Shown piece after piece: positions 1 through 7,972 of a DNA stretch of 64,000 nucleotides; position 1 is the stretch's first letter, and each line of letters opens with the position of its first letter. The stretch is from Chryseobacterium gleum (GTDB taxonomy: Bacteria > Bacteroidota > Bacteroidia > Flavobacteriales_D > Crocinitomicaceae), in assembly GCA_945862165.1 (NCBI GenBank), contig CAMAXI010000001.1, positions 248,001-312,000 on the forward strand, written 5' to 3'. The position numbers were made by a program, and so were the translations under genes. The notes below the pieces were generated by a model that did no database searches, was not told the DNA's origin, and worked only from the letters and a program-made list of their open reading frames with translations.

Positions 1-1530
1 AAACGAAGCATTTCATCAAGTATCAAAGATTCAATAACAACAACAGAAAAGAAGAATAATACAACGAAGAGCATCTTAAATAGTTTTTACGATGACGAAG
101 GGTATTTATTAGCATATGAAGACTTACCCAACTTGAAAGGTTATAATCCAAACAAACCTATATTAGAGAATGAAGAGGAAGCATTAAACTATATACTTTC
201 AAATATTGACTTTGTTTGTAATTATAATCCAGGATTTTACAAAAGCGATATATTATATTTTAAAATTAAAAATGGAAAAATCACTAATGTAGATCATGAT
301 AAAGCAACAATATTTAAAGATTCTTTATTTTACAAAAAAATCAAATTGAATCAAAAGAGTTTACCCAATTTTTATATACCAATAGCTTATCTTTATTCTA
401 AAAAATTATCTACAAAACGAATTTCAACCTATCAATTGGAAATTTTACACACTAATAATAAACGATATTACGATTCTATTACTCTAAAAAAAGAAATAAA
501 GAAAAATTTGAAAACAGGAAAATATCAAACTTTAACATCTAAAGAGTTGAATTTGATTATTCGTCTGAATTTGAATTATAATTATAAAATCAAACCTGAA
601 AATTGTATTTTGGAAAGAGGTGATCTGGTTATTGATACAACACAATTAGAAATAGATCCTAGGTATGGCTGTTTAATTTCCGAAGAATCAGAATATAGGT
701 TTAAGAGAATGTTTAGAATAAAAGATCAAAATTTAGTTCAGGTTAAAAAGGATGATTATTCATACAAGAATATAGATATAATCTATTTTAATGATTCCTC
801 ATTATTAAGAATTACAAATAATTATAATAATCGGTTTAAAATATATTATGATTCATCTTTGATATTCAATATGCAAGACACTATTACTGGAAACTATTTT
901 ATTAGAAATCCATTAGTTAAAGATAAGTTGATTTTTATACACAGCGAAATAGGCGAACAATCAGGATATTCTAAACAACTTATAGAAGTTGATTCATATG
1001 AAAAAATGAAAAAATTTCGTTTTGGGTTATATAAAAAATATATCTTATATAAAATTAAAGGGAGTTCCTCTGTAAAAAAAGATTCAATCATTTATTTATT
1101 AGTAAATAAAAAAGAAAAGAAAAAAATATCAAAAAATAAAATAATTTATGTTTCTAAAGGCTGTAATAACACTGAAAATAAAAGTGTTAATTATTTTCAT
1201 TTGATCTACGATCAAAAATTTGATTACATAAATTGTGATAGTGAAAATGTTCATTTAGTTAATAATGAAATTCTTTGTTTTTTATCTACAAATCCCTATA
1301 AATCTGATTATTCCTCTAGTGAGTCAATTGAAAATGAGCAAAAATCAACAAAAGCAAATATATATAGAGTTAAAATTGTTCGTTATCTATATTATAGTCC
1401 AACCAATTTTTTAATTAATTCAGTAAAAAATTTTAAATATCAATGTAGGGTTGGTTTTAATGCAAAGAAAAATGACCCAACGGGTAAATACAAAGATCCG
1501 ATTATTTATTATTTAGAAAAAGGGTTATAA
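1..1530 (+). CDS. unknown protein, 5' end outside the window
   Basis: The frame is open from base 1 to the TAA at 1528-1530. It has no ATG in its first 130 bases, so the gene starts upstream of the window; the TTG at 133 is probably an internal codon. At least 509 residues are visible, rich in Lys, Asn, Ile and Tyr, with no membrane segment or catalytic motif I recognise. Alternating short hydrophobic and polar stretches suggest a beta-rich fold, but that is inference. It converges with the lipoprotein gene at 1560. A GGGTTATAACCC palindrome covers the stop codon but has no T-run, so I do not call it a terminator. Function unknown. Confidence 0.75.
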   Translation, partial: KRSISSSIKDSITTTEKKNNTTKSILNSFYDDEGYLLAYEDLPNLKGYNPNKPILENEEEALNYILSNIDFVCNYNPGFYKSDILYFKIKNGKITNVDHDKATIFKDSLFYKKIKLNQKSLPNFYIPIAYLYSKKLSTKRISTYQLEILHTNNKRYYDSITLKKEIKKNLKTGKYQTLTSKELNLIIRLNLNYNYKIKPENCILERGDLVIDTTQLEIDPRYGCLISEESEYRFKRMFRIKDQNLVQVKKDDYSYKNIDIIYFNDSSLLRITNNYNNRFKIYYDSSLIFNMQDTITGNYFIRNPLVKDKLIFIHSEIGEQSGYSKQLIEVDSYEKMKKFRFGLYKKYILYKIKGSSSVKKDSIIYLLVNKKEKKKISKNKIIYVSKGCNNTENKSVNYFHLIYDQKFDYINCDSENVHLVNNEILCFLSTNPYKSDYSSSESIENEQKSTKANIYRVKIVRYLYYSPTNFLINSVKNFKYQCRVGFNAKKNDPTGKYKDPIIYYLEKGL

Positions 1531-1559
1531 CCCCCTCCCCCAACAAATCACCATAATCA

Positions 1560-2264
1560 TTAACGAACAAACTTTTTTCTTATCGATTTATTATTAGCTT
1601 GTAATATTTCAATTTCTACTACGTTTGGCGTAACTTTTTTTATTTGCAAATCCCCATAGAGTTGACTAAGCGAACAAGTAATATAATCGCACGTTTTCAA
1701 GTTCATTAGTAGTTTATCTGTCTTGCGATTAATGTCATAAAGCATCAAACTATCCGTGTCTTTACAGTAAAGTAATAACTCATTTTTTTCATCCGAGTCT
1801 ATCATAAAACCTTGAACTAGTTGAGATGCATCGCTTTTTCGTATCAGTTGCATTTCGAGTGGATTTCCGGAACCATAGGCTTGTACAAAGGCAAAACAAT
1901 CATTAAAATCCGCTCCTATATAACCTAAATTTTTCGTGACAATCCCATAACCCATTTCGTTTAACGTATCGATTGTTTTCTGCCCTCTCATAAGGGTAAG
2001 CATACTTTCAACATACGCATTTTTATCCCGCTTAAAATATTCAAAATGTAAGTGATATCCATTTTTTAGTAGGGTGTCAAAATCATAGGGATTTTCTCTA
2101 TAACACCTTTCTACTGTCCAAACCTCTTCCTTTTCGCTATTGGTGGCATTTGGATGATTGATTAATTGTTGTTGGTTCGTATTTTTTTGAGTGTTTGAAT
2201 TCCGACAGGATAAAACGAACAAGACCAAAAAAGAAAGGACAATACCCTGAATAATTAGTTTCAT
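1560..2264 (-). CDS. unknown lipoprotein
   Basis: This 234-residue protein starts with a lipoprotein signal peptide: Met-Lys, a hydrophobic stretch to about residue 18, then the lipobox LSC with Cys at about residue 20, followed by an Asn/Gln-rich linker. The remainder is mixed alpha/beta with no motif I recognise, so function is unknown. It is probably exported and lipid-anchored; PorU/PorV and Lnt encoded later in this window belong to the same envelope machinery. Its 5' flank carries repeat unit A, starting about 35 bases upstream. The gene at 4611 has the same arrangement with unit C. Confidence 0.8.
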   Translation of the reverse strand: MKLIIQGIVLSFLVLFVLSCRNSNTQKNTNQQQLINHPNATNSEKEEVWTVERCYRENPYDFDTLLKNGYHLHFEYFKRDKNAYVESMLTLMRGQKTIDTLNEMGYGIVTKNLGYIGADFNDCFAFVQAYGSGNPLEMQLIRKSDASQLVQGFMIDSDEKNELLLYCKDTDSLMLYDINRKTDKLLMNLKTCDYITCSLSQLYGDLQIKKVTPNVVEIEILQANNKSIRKKFVR

Positions 2265-2299
2265 ACTGTTTATTTTGTAAATGCTTATAGATACCCCTA

Positions 2300-2440
2300 A
2301 AAACAGGAATTATTCATAGTACAATTAATTCCTCACAAATCTAACCAACATGTTGGAAGAAATATCAAAATCACCCTTCAAACAAAAACATATCTTTACC
2401 ATAAACACTAAACCAACGAAAATGTCGTTTGTTGTTAGGG
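2300..2440. repeat. mosaic intergenic repeat, unit A
   Basis: About 140 bases nearly match 5186-5326 (unit C), starting with aaaacNggaattattc. The right end (2404-2436) holds an imperfect hairpin of the form aacactaaaccaacga / loop / tcgtttgttgtt, shared with units B and C. The unit lies just upstream of the leftward lipoprotein gene. Confidence 0.85.
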
Positions 2441-2523
2441 TTTAACTTGTGTATTTTTAGTATATTTAAATAAACAAAAGAATTCTATTGTTAGTACAAA
2501 AAGAAACAAAACAAACGAGTTAA

Positions 2524-3549
2524 ATGCAAAAGAACATCTCAAAAACAGGGCTTATTTCTGAAATTAAAGCCTTGATTGAACAAAGTAAACAACAACTTGC
2601 TTCCACTGTAAATGTAGCTTTGAGCAGTTTGTATTGGCAAATTGGCAAAAGAGTTCAAGAAGAAATCTTACAAAATAAGCGAGCAGAATATGGAAAAGAA
2701 ATTATCCTAACACTTTCTCGTCAATTAGAGAAAGATTATGGGAAGGGTTGGAGTGAAAAACAACTTAGACATTGTCTTCAATTTTCAAAAACATTTAATA
2801 ACATCGAAATAGTCTCTACACTGTGGAGACAATTAAGTTGGTCACATTTTAAGGAAATTATATATCTCGAAGATAATTTAAAACGAGAGTTTTATATTCA
2901 AATGTGTATTCATGAAAAATGGAGTGTTCGGGTATTTAATGAACGTATTAAATCAATGCTTTACGAACGAACAGCATTGAGTAAAAAACCTGAATTGACG
3001 ATTGAAAATGATTTAGAATTACTAAAAAAAGAACAAAAATTAACACCGGATATCGTGTTTAAAGATCCGTATGTGTTGGATTTTTTAGGATTAAAAGATA
3101 CTTATTCTGAGAAAGATTTAGAAACCTCCATTATTGCAGAATTACAACGGTTTATTATTGAACTTGGTAGTGATTTTGCGTTTTTAGCCCGCCAAAAACG
3201 TATTACGATTGATACTACAGATTATTATATCGATTTACTGTTTTATCACAGAAGATTAAAATGCTTGGTTGCAATTGATTTAAAAATAGGGAATTTTGAA
3301 GCCTCTCATAAAGGTCAAATGGAATTGTATTTACGTTATTTAGAGAAACATGAAGTGGTGGAAGGTGAAAATTCACCGATCGGATTAATTCTATGTTCGG
3401 GTAAAAATGAAGAACATATCGAATTACTTCAGTTAGAAAAAAGTAATATTCGCGTTGCTGATTATTTTACATTTTTACCCTCCCAGGAAATTTTAAAACA
3501 AAAATTACATCAAGCTATAGAAATAGCAAAACGTAAATTTAATAGTTAA
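2524..3549 (+). CDS. PD-(D/E)XK nuclease family protein, DUF1016/YhcG type
   Basis: The 341-residue protein has the two parts of the YhcG family. The N-terminal helical DUF1016_N region (about 10-150) contains ALSSLYWQIGKRV and the YGKGWSEKQLRH segment. The C-terminal PD-(D/E)XK domain (about 170-335) contains IDLLFYHRRLKCLVAIDLK, supplying the catalytic Asp and the D-L-K motif, followed by GQMELYLRYLE. Length is usual for the family. Members often occur near restriction or mobile loci; here the gene stands alone between repeat units A and B with no methylase or specificity gene. The catalytic residues look intact. Its true substrate is not known, and a role in defence is only inference. Confidence 0.93.
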   Translation: MQKNISKTGLISEIKALIEQSKQQLASTVNVALSSLYWQIGKRVQEEILQNKRAEYGKEIILTLSRQLEKDYGKGWSEKQLRHCLQFSKTFNNIEIVSTLWRQLSWSHFKEIIYLEDNLKREFYIQMCIHEKWSVRVFNERIKSMLYERTALSKKPELTIENDLELLKKEQKLTPDIVFKDPYVLDFLGLKDTYSEKDLETSIIAELQRFIIELGSDFAFLARQKRITIDTTDYYIDLLFYHRRLKCLVAIDLKIGNFEASHKGQMELYLRYLEKHEVVEGENSPIGLILCSGKNEEHIELLQLEKSNIRVADYFTFLPSQEILKQKLHQAIEIAKRKFNS

Positions 3550-3623
3550 AACATGCAACGATACTAGATCTTGTTTCTCAGATCCAAATCCCACCAATTC
3601 ATCTCAAATCAAAAACAAATTGC

Positions 3624-3759
3624 AACCATAAACACTAAACCAACGAAAAAGTCGTTTGGTGTTAGGGTGTTAGGAGTAGATTGATTAATTTAGATTGAGT
3701 GAAATTATTCAGAGGATTAACTTCGTTGCTGCTACGCGCTACAAATCCAGCGATGCAGG
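3624..3759. repeat. mosaic intergenic repeat, unit B
   Basis: This unit shares the hairpin core (3631-3663) with units A and C. Its right part, about 3661-3759, matches unit C only: aggagtagattga, then a segment starting ggattaacttcgttg and ending aaatcc. That segment is bounded by inverted GGATT/AATCC ends and contains a short ctacgcgctac core. It lies between the nuclease gene and the lipoprotein gene at 3789. Confidence 0.85.
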
Positions 3760-3788
3760 CTAATTAAATTTAAACTTTGATAACAGAA

Positions 3789-4550
3789 ATGAAATTAAGA
3801 GAATTGAAAGTTTTAACAGGTTTATTAATATTTGTAGCAATTTGCTCTTGTAAACCTTTTTATTCGGTTATCAGACCAGTTGTCAGACCTGTGTTTAAAT
3901 TTATCCATTTTGTGAATACACCTACAGCTTGTAATTATAAAAATTTCGATACTAATTTATTAAAAAAACCAATCGTTAAATCGAATAGAGGCCCCATAAA
4001 CGGTTGGTTTTACGATAATGAAGATGCCTTGAATTGGCATACATTTTATGATAGATATTCAGGTTATCATAATTATAAATTATCAAAAGACAGTATTTCG
4101 ATTGTTGAAAAAATAAGTAGTGGATTTAACAACGATCTATATATTTTAAGGTATTATAAAACTGGTGAACTTAAAAGTATTAAGAAGTTTTATTATCATG
4201 TTCCAATTTATAAAAAAGAGTATAACACCTCTGGTGATTTAATTTTTGACTCCATATTTTTCAACGAATCTAAATTGAGAGGACTAAAATCTTATGTAAA
4301 AGACTCTTTAAATAGTAATCCTAATAGAGTTAATTCAAAAATTAGAAACATTACTTTATCAAATGTTTTAGATTATGACTTAACACTATCAGAAGACATA
4401 GACAGTAATTTTATTAAAATTCTAACAGGTAATACTGATTATAGAGGTGGTTGGATGCCTCCTAATAAAGTCTATTTTCTCAATTATAATACATTAAAAG
4501 TTGAAAAAGTTAAATATGTAAATATTAATTCACGGTGGGGATGGGAATGA
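3789..4550 (+). CDS. unknown lipoprotein with a MORN_2/YwqK-like repeat
   Basis: I chose the ATG at 3789 over the TTG at 3777, because it gives a standard signal peptide (MKLRELKVLTGLLIFVAICS) with the lipobox Cys right after it. The 253-residue protein has a segment around 120-150, YYKTGELKSIKKFYYH followed by KKEYNTSGDLIFDS. It resembles the MORN_2 repeat of YwqK-type proteins (Y-x-x-x-G-x-L, spaced by about 20 residues). Only one or two repeats are visible, so the assignment is tentative. It is likely anchored in the envelope. It follows repeat unit B. Function unknown; YwqK relatives have been annotated as antitoxins, but no partner toxin is visible here. Confidence 0.75.
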   Translation: MKLRELKVLTGLLIFVAICSCKPFYSVIRPVVRPVFKFIHFVNTPTACNYKNFDTNLLKKPIVKSNRGPINGWFYDNEDALNWHTFYDRYSGYHNYKLSKDSISIVEKISSGFNNDLYILRYYKTGELKSIKKFYYHVPIYKKEYNTSGDLIFDSIFFNESKLRGLKSYVKDSLNSNPNRVNSKIRNITLSNVLDYDLTLSEDIDSNFIKILTGNTDYRGGWMPPNKVYFLNYNTLKVEKVKYVNINSRWGWE

Positions 4551-4610
4551 TATTCACTGAAATTATAAATCCACTTATTTACTTTTGTCCTCTCCCTCAC
4601 ATCTTTCTAT

Positions 4611-5144
4611 TTACTTTTCAGAATAAACATAAGTCGTATCTAATAAATATCGGTTTGCATTTTTAACATATGTGTACACTGTAATCTGAGTTTTAGACGG
4701 GTCATACGGTTCTAATGCATCAGACGATTCCATATTCCACATACCATTTTTTTCAATTTTAAAATCTATGTTTTGAAGATAATTGAAAAATGCCAATGTG
4801 TACTTGTTATCATACTGGTTCAAAAACAAACCATACATACAGGCTCCTTTTCCACATGCACCAAAATTTACCAATAGGTCTTTTTTTCCATCAGTATTAA
4901 AATCAACATTTTTAACAAGTTGGATTTGAACGCTGCTATCTGGTAATTCGAAAGTAGAATTTTTTGGAGGTATTATTTTAACAAAATTTTCACGGACTTT
5001 GAAATCAATAGTAAACAAACTATCTTGAATCAAGGTAGATTTTTTTCCTTTTTTTAAATAATAGTTATCCGGAAACACTTTAGATGCTTGCCTCGAAAAA
5101 CAGGTAATCATAAAAAATAAAAGGATTACTAAGATACTTTTCAT
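4611..5144 (-). CDS. unknown exported protein
   Basis: This 177-residue protein has an N-terminal hydrophobic export signal (MKSILVILLFFMITC). The Cys at 15 could be lipidated, but Thr at -1 is a poor lipobox, so plain secretion is as likely. The middle has an FG-GAP/VCBS-like calcium-loop segment (NVDFNTDGKKDLLVNFG) and a Cys-rich turn, CGKGACMYGLFL. Such proteins are common and uncharacterised in Bacteroidota. It runs leftward, with repeat unit C starting about 40 bases upstream of its start codon, the same geometry as the gene at 1560-2264. Function unknown. Confidence 0.75.
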   Translation of the reverse strand: MKSILVILLFFMITCFSRQASKVFPDNYYLKKGKKSTLIQDSLFTIDFKVRENFVKIIPPKNSTFELPDSSVQIQLVKNVDFNTDGKKDLLVNFGACGKGACMYGLFLNQYDNKYTLAFFNYLQNIDFKIEKNGMWNMESSDALEPYDPSKTQITVYTYVKNANRYLLDTTYVYSEK

Positions 5145-5185
5145 GTTTCAAAGTGTGTAAACTTAACGAACTGGAATCATTACTA

Positions 5186-5419
5186 AAAACTGGAATTATT
5201 CATAGTACAATTAATTCCTTACAAATCTAAACAACACGTTGGAAGAAAAAACAAAATCATCCATTAAACAAAAACATATCTTTACCATAAACACTAAACC
5301 AACGAAAAAGTCGTTTGGTGTTAGGGTGTTAGGAGTAGATTGAGTAATTTTAGTTTGATGGAAATTATTCGCAGGATTAACTTCGTTGCTGCTACGCGGT
5401 ACAAATCCAGCTAAGCAGG
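5186..5419. repeat. mosaic intergenic repeat, unit C (complete copy)
   Basis: The left half (5186-5326) nearly matches unit A and the right half (5284-5419) nearly matches unit B, so this is the longest copy and the other two look like partial versions. The shared hairpin is at 5290-5322. With the remnant at 5401-5481, it accounts for most of the roughly 350-base gap between genes. Confidence 0.85.
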
Positions 5420-5481
5420 AAATTGACTTTGGTTCAACAACAGGAAAGGTTGCTATCAGTGATATTGAATTAACTAACTAA
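5401..5481 (+). pseudogene. possible gene-end remnant
   Basis: A short frame running out of repeat unit C reads TNPAKQEIDFGSTTG then KVAISDIELTN and stops at 5479-5481, just before the gene at 5495. The pattern (D-F-G-x-x-x-G-x-V-x-I-S-D-I-x-L at a C-terminus) recalls the last strands of carbohydrate-binding modules. It has no start codon of its own. Unit B carries a related frame that ends earlier (TNPAMQAN). It may be debris of a gene tail or chance. Confidence 0.25.
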
Positions 5482-5494
5482 ATTCTGGAAAATA

Positions 5495-6304
5495 ATGAAA
5501 TTTATATTGATATTTTATTTTTTGATTTTTTCGATTATATGTACTGGACAAGATTCTTCCTTTTTTGAGCCTAGTTTTAGAATTAGTAATTGTAAAACAA
5601 ATCCTTTTGATTGTTTGCCATCATTAAAGCATTCTTTTGGAGATTTAAATTATCAACTTAACCAAGATTTAGTTGAATATGCTTCAATATTTAATGATTG
5701 TGATGAAGTATTTAAGATTTATTCAGAATATCAATATTCTAATAGAATTTTGAATGTAGAATTTATATTATTCACAAAAGAAACAAAAAAAAATAAAATA
5801 ATAAAATATAATTATAACCAATTGAAAGATACTTTTTTATTAAAAACAATAAATAATGGTGATTTTATTTGTTTCATAAGAGAAGGTGAAATTGTTTACT
5901 TTAAAAGATCTTGTGAGTATGATAATAGTGAATGTGAAAGAGGATTTGGAATTTGGAGTTCGTCACCTCCTACAATTCGAATAGATGAAACTAATTATTT
6001 AATTGATAACAAATACCTTTTTATTCGAGAAGATGAATCCGTTTCTTTTTTGAATTTTATAAATAACAAGCTAATTTCTTCTTTTTTGATAGAAGAACGT
6101 TTCCCAAATAAATTGAAACTATTGAAACAATTTTGTTCGATAAATCCATTTTATTTAAAAGAAGGTTATTGTAATTCTACAGAGTATTCTGCTGAGTTTA
6201 TTCAAAAAGTGAATATGCAAGTTGAGAAAGCGAAATCAGAAAAAGCGGAACTAGAAGAAATCTATCGCAGAGTAAAGGGATCTAATTTATTTAAAAAGTT
6301 TTGA
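5495..6304 (+). CDS. unknown secreted protein, first gene of a three-gene unit
   Basis: The 269-residue protein starts with a signal peptide (MKFILIFYFLIFSIICTGQ, cleavage likely near residue 19). The body contains paired Cys residues (SNCKTNPFDC, RSCEYDNSECERG), which suggests disulphides outside the cytoplasm. The C-terminus is a charged helix (KVNMQVEKAKSEKAELEEI). No family recognised. Its stop codon lies 2 bases before the ATG of the next gene, so co-transcription is likely. It follows repeat unit C. AT content is extreme, as in the other genes of this region. Function unknown. Confidence 0.75.
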   Translation: MKFILIFYFLIFSIICTGQDSSFFEPSFRISNCKTNPFDCLPSLKHSFGDLNYQLNQDLVEYASIFNDCDEVFKIYSEYQYSNRILNVEFILFTKETKKNKIIKYNYNQLKDTFLLKTINNGDFICFIREGEIVYFKRSCEYDNSECERGFGIWSSSPPTIRIDETNYLIDNKYLFIREDESVSFLNFINNKLISSFLIEERFPNKLKLLKQFCSINPFYLKEGYCNSTEYSAEFIQKVNMQVEKAKSEKAELEEIYRRVKGSNLFKKF

Positions 6305-6306
6305 GG

Positions 6307-7194
6307 ATGAAGAAGTTTGGCGGTTTAATTTTTATTCTTTTTCTATTTCATTCATTTTATTCTCAATCGAATGACAAACTTCATACTATTCAATTAATGA
6401 AGACATCTCCATTAGATAGTTTTATATCCAATAGTTCTACTGGTTATTTTCTAAATAGTAAAATCGCAAAAGCAGATTGTATTCTATTTTTTGTCTGTGG
6501 GACTGAAAATAATTTCCCTACTGCTTCTAAAGAATTAGATAGACTTTCAACGCTTGGATATTCAATAATTTATTCGTCTAATGCAGCTCAAGTTTCTGAT
6601 ATAGTGAAACTAAATATTAAAAATAATATTCAAACTAATTTGAATCGTCTATCACGTTATAATTCTTATGAAAGATACAATTTATCATTCAATGATATAG
6701 GAACAAGTCAAAATAAAATTGATACCCTTCATCAACTTCAATTCCAAAATATTAAAGTAGATAGTTTGTTAAATACTAGTGTTTTAGGTAAAGACGGAGC
6801 GTTTGTGGTTTACATAAAAAACAAAGAGATTTTTGCTATTGATACAAAATTTTGTTTTGGAGAAATAGATCCACAAATCTATAACAGATCTCCTCAACCT
6901 TCTATCTCTAATAATTATGATTATTCATTTTTTGAGGAAAATGACACATTATTTGTTCATAAAAAATTAACTTCTAACAACAATACCGAAGTTGAGTTAA
7001 AACAGGTCTACAAAAACCATAATCTCATTTTTAAAAAATGTAACAACTGCAATTTCACCAACACTATTCTATATACATCTATAGATGAACAATTGAAAAA
7101 TTTTATTCCTGAGTTTGAAGTAAATCAAATTAAAGAATTTGAAACCTATAAAGAGATTTTTGAACTTATTATAAATAAATACATAAAACTATGA
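6307..7194 (+). CDS. unknown secreted protein, second gene of the unit
   Basis: The ATG at 6307 is preferred to the TTG at 6301. It lies just after the previous stop and gives a clean signal peptide (MKKFGGLIFILFLFHSFYSQ). The 295-residue product has a CxxC pair near its C-terminal third (KKCNNCNFTN) and no recognised domain. Its stop overlaps the ATG of the next gene (ATGA), so translation is probably coupled. It may act with its neighbours at the envelope. Function unknown. Confidence 0.75.
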   Translation: MKKFGGLIFILFLFHSFYSQSNDKLHTIQLMKTSPLDSFISNSSTGYFLNSKIAKADCILFFVCGTENNFPTASKELDRLSTLGYSIIYSSNAAQVSDIVKLNIKNNIQTNLNRLSRYNSYERYNLSFNDIGTSQNKIDTLHQLQFQNIKVDSLLNTSVLGKDGAFVVYIKNKEIFAIDTKFCFGEIDPQIYNRSPQPSISNNYDYSFFEENDTLFVHKKLTSNNNTEVELKQVYKNHNLIFKKCNNCNFTNTILYTSIDEQLKNFIPEFEVNQIKEFETYKEIFELIINKYIKL

Positions 7195-7496
7195 ATAACT
7201 ATAACTTTTTAATATATAAAGTGATAGAAGCAATAAATTCTATTAAATGCTTTTCGGTCAATAATCCACATGGAAATTATCAGGTTAAAAATATTACCTA
7301 TGATTCAAATTGTCATTTTATTGGATTTAATATAGATTCAAGAATAATTGATCAATCAAAATCGGACGATATAATTTTAAATTATGAAAAACATAAATTT
7401 CAATTAAAGTATAATGAAATTAAAGACGTCATTCAATTAGTTTATAAAATCAATGAAAATGAAATCATTGAAAAAAGAGAAATTAAATATTTTTAA
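7191..7496 (+). CDS. small unknown protein, third gene of the unit
   Basis: This 101-residue protein starts at the ATG that overlaps the previous stop (ATGA). Unlike the two upstream products it has no signal peptide (MNNYNFLIYKVIEAINSIK), so it probably stays in the cytoplasm. A cytoplasmic small partner of two exported proteins could be an immunity or chaperone-type protein, but nothing in the sequence proves this. It is rich in Ile, Asn and Lys. No family recognised. Confidence 0.65.
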   Translation: MNNYNFLIYKVIEAINSIKCFSVNNPHGNYQVKNITYDSNCHFIGFNIDSRIIDQSKSDDIILNYEKHKFQLKYNEIKDVIQLVYKINENEIIEKREIKYF

Positions 7497-7754
7497 AAGC
7501 AAAACCCGCTTAACTCGATTTTATGCCCCAAGCCGGCACTAAACCAACCTACCCTCTCTCAAACTAAAACATAACCCTACCAAAAGACTTAACCAACGAA
7601 AAAAGTCGTTTAGATTTTAGATTTATAAATTGATTTCCAGCCCCCAACAATGCGAATCAAAAATCAATAAATTAAGTATACCATAACAAACGTGTTGGGG
7701 ACGTAACTTTTCAAGGATAAATAAAAACTATGTGGATGTGCATTTAAGTTTACA

Positions 7755-7772
7755 TTGAGCTTGTCGAAATGA
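7755..7772. repeat. REP-like element
   Basis: The segment ttgagcttgtcgaaatga belongs to the pattern cctgagNNtgtcgaagg, which recurs at 15914-15931 (other strand), 32271-32291 and 32340-32360, all intergenic. Confidence 0.55.
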
Positions 7773-7836
7773 CTTCAGGAGAAAATAAGCACGAAACGTT
7801 AGTTTTTATGCTTTTATTGGAACGGAGTGGAATAAT

Positions 7837-7852
7837 CCCGATAGCTATCGGG
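7837..7852. repeat. perfect 16-base palindrome
   Basis: CCCGATAGCTATCGGG is exactly its own reverse complement. It has no T-run, so it is not a simple terminator. I recall similar palindromes between genes in flavobacterial genomes, but could not check. Confidence 0.7.
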
Positions 7853-7972
7853 AAGACCTAAGAAAAGTTACGAAAAAGCATTTTTGGTTACTTTTTTTGC
7901 TTCGAAAAAAAGTGACATCATAATCCTCCCCACTTGCATTCCACCAAATAATTGCAGATTTTTGTACTACCT

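Larger units (their letters stand above)
7497..7972. other. 476-base intergenic region made of repeat pieces
   Basis: No gene is visible. It holds a short relative of the hairpin core (aaccaacgaaaaaagtcgtt, 7591-7610), a REP-like tgagcttgtcgaa segment (7756-7768), a perfect 16-base palindrome (7837-7852), and A/T runs before the next gene. No clear promoter pair could be fixed. Confidence 0.6.

Noticed and set aside
1522-1533. GGGTTATAACCC palindrome as a terminator
   Set aside because: No T-run follows and it overlaps the stop codon; it could be chance.
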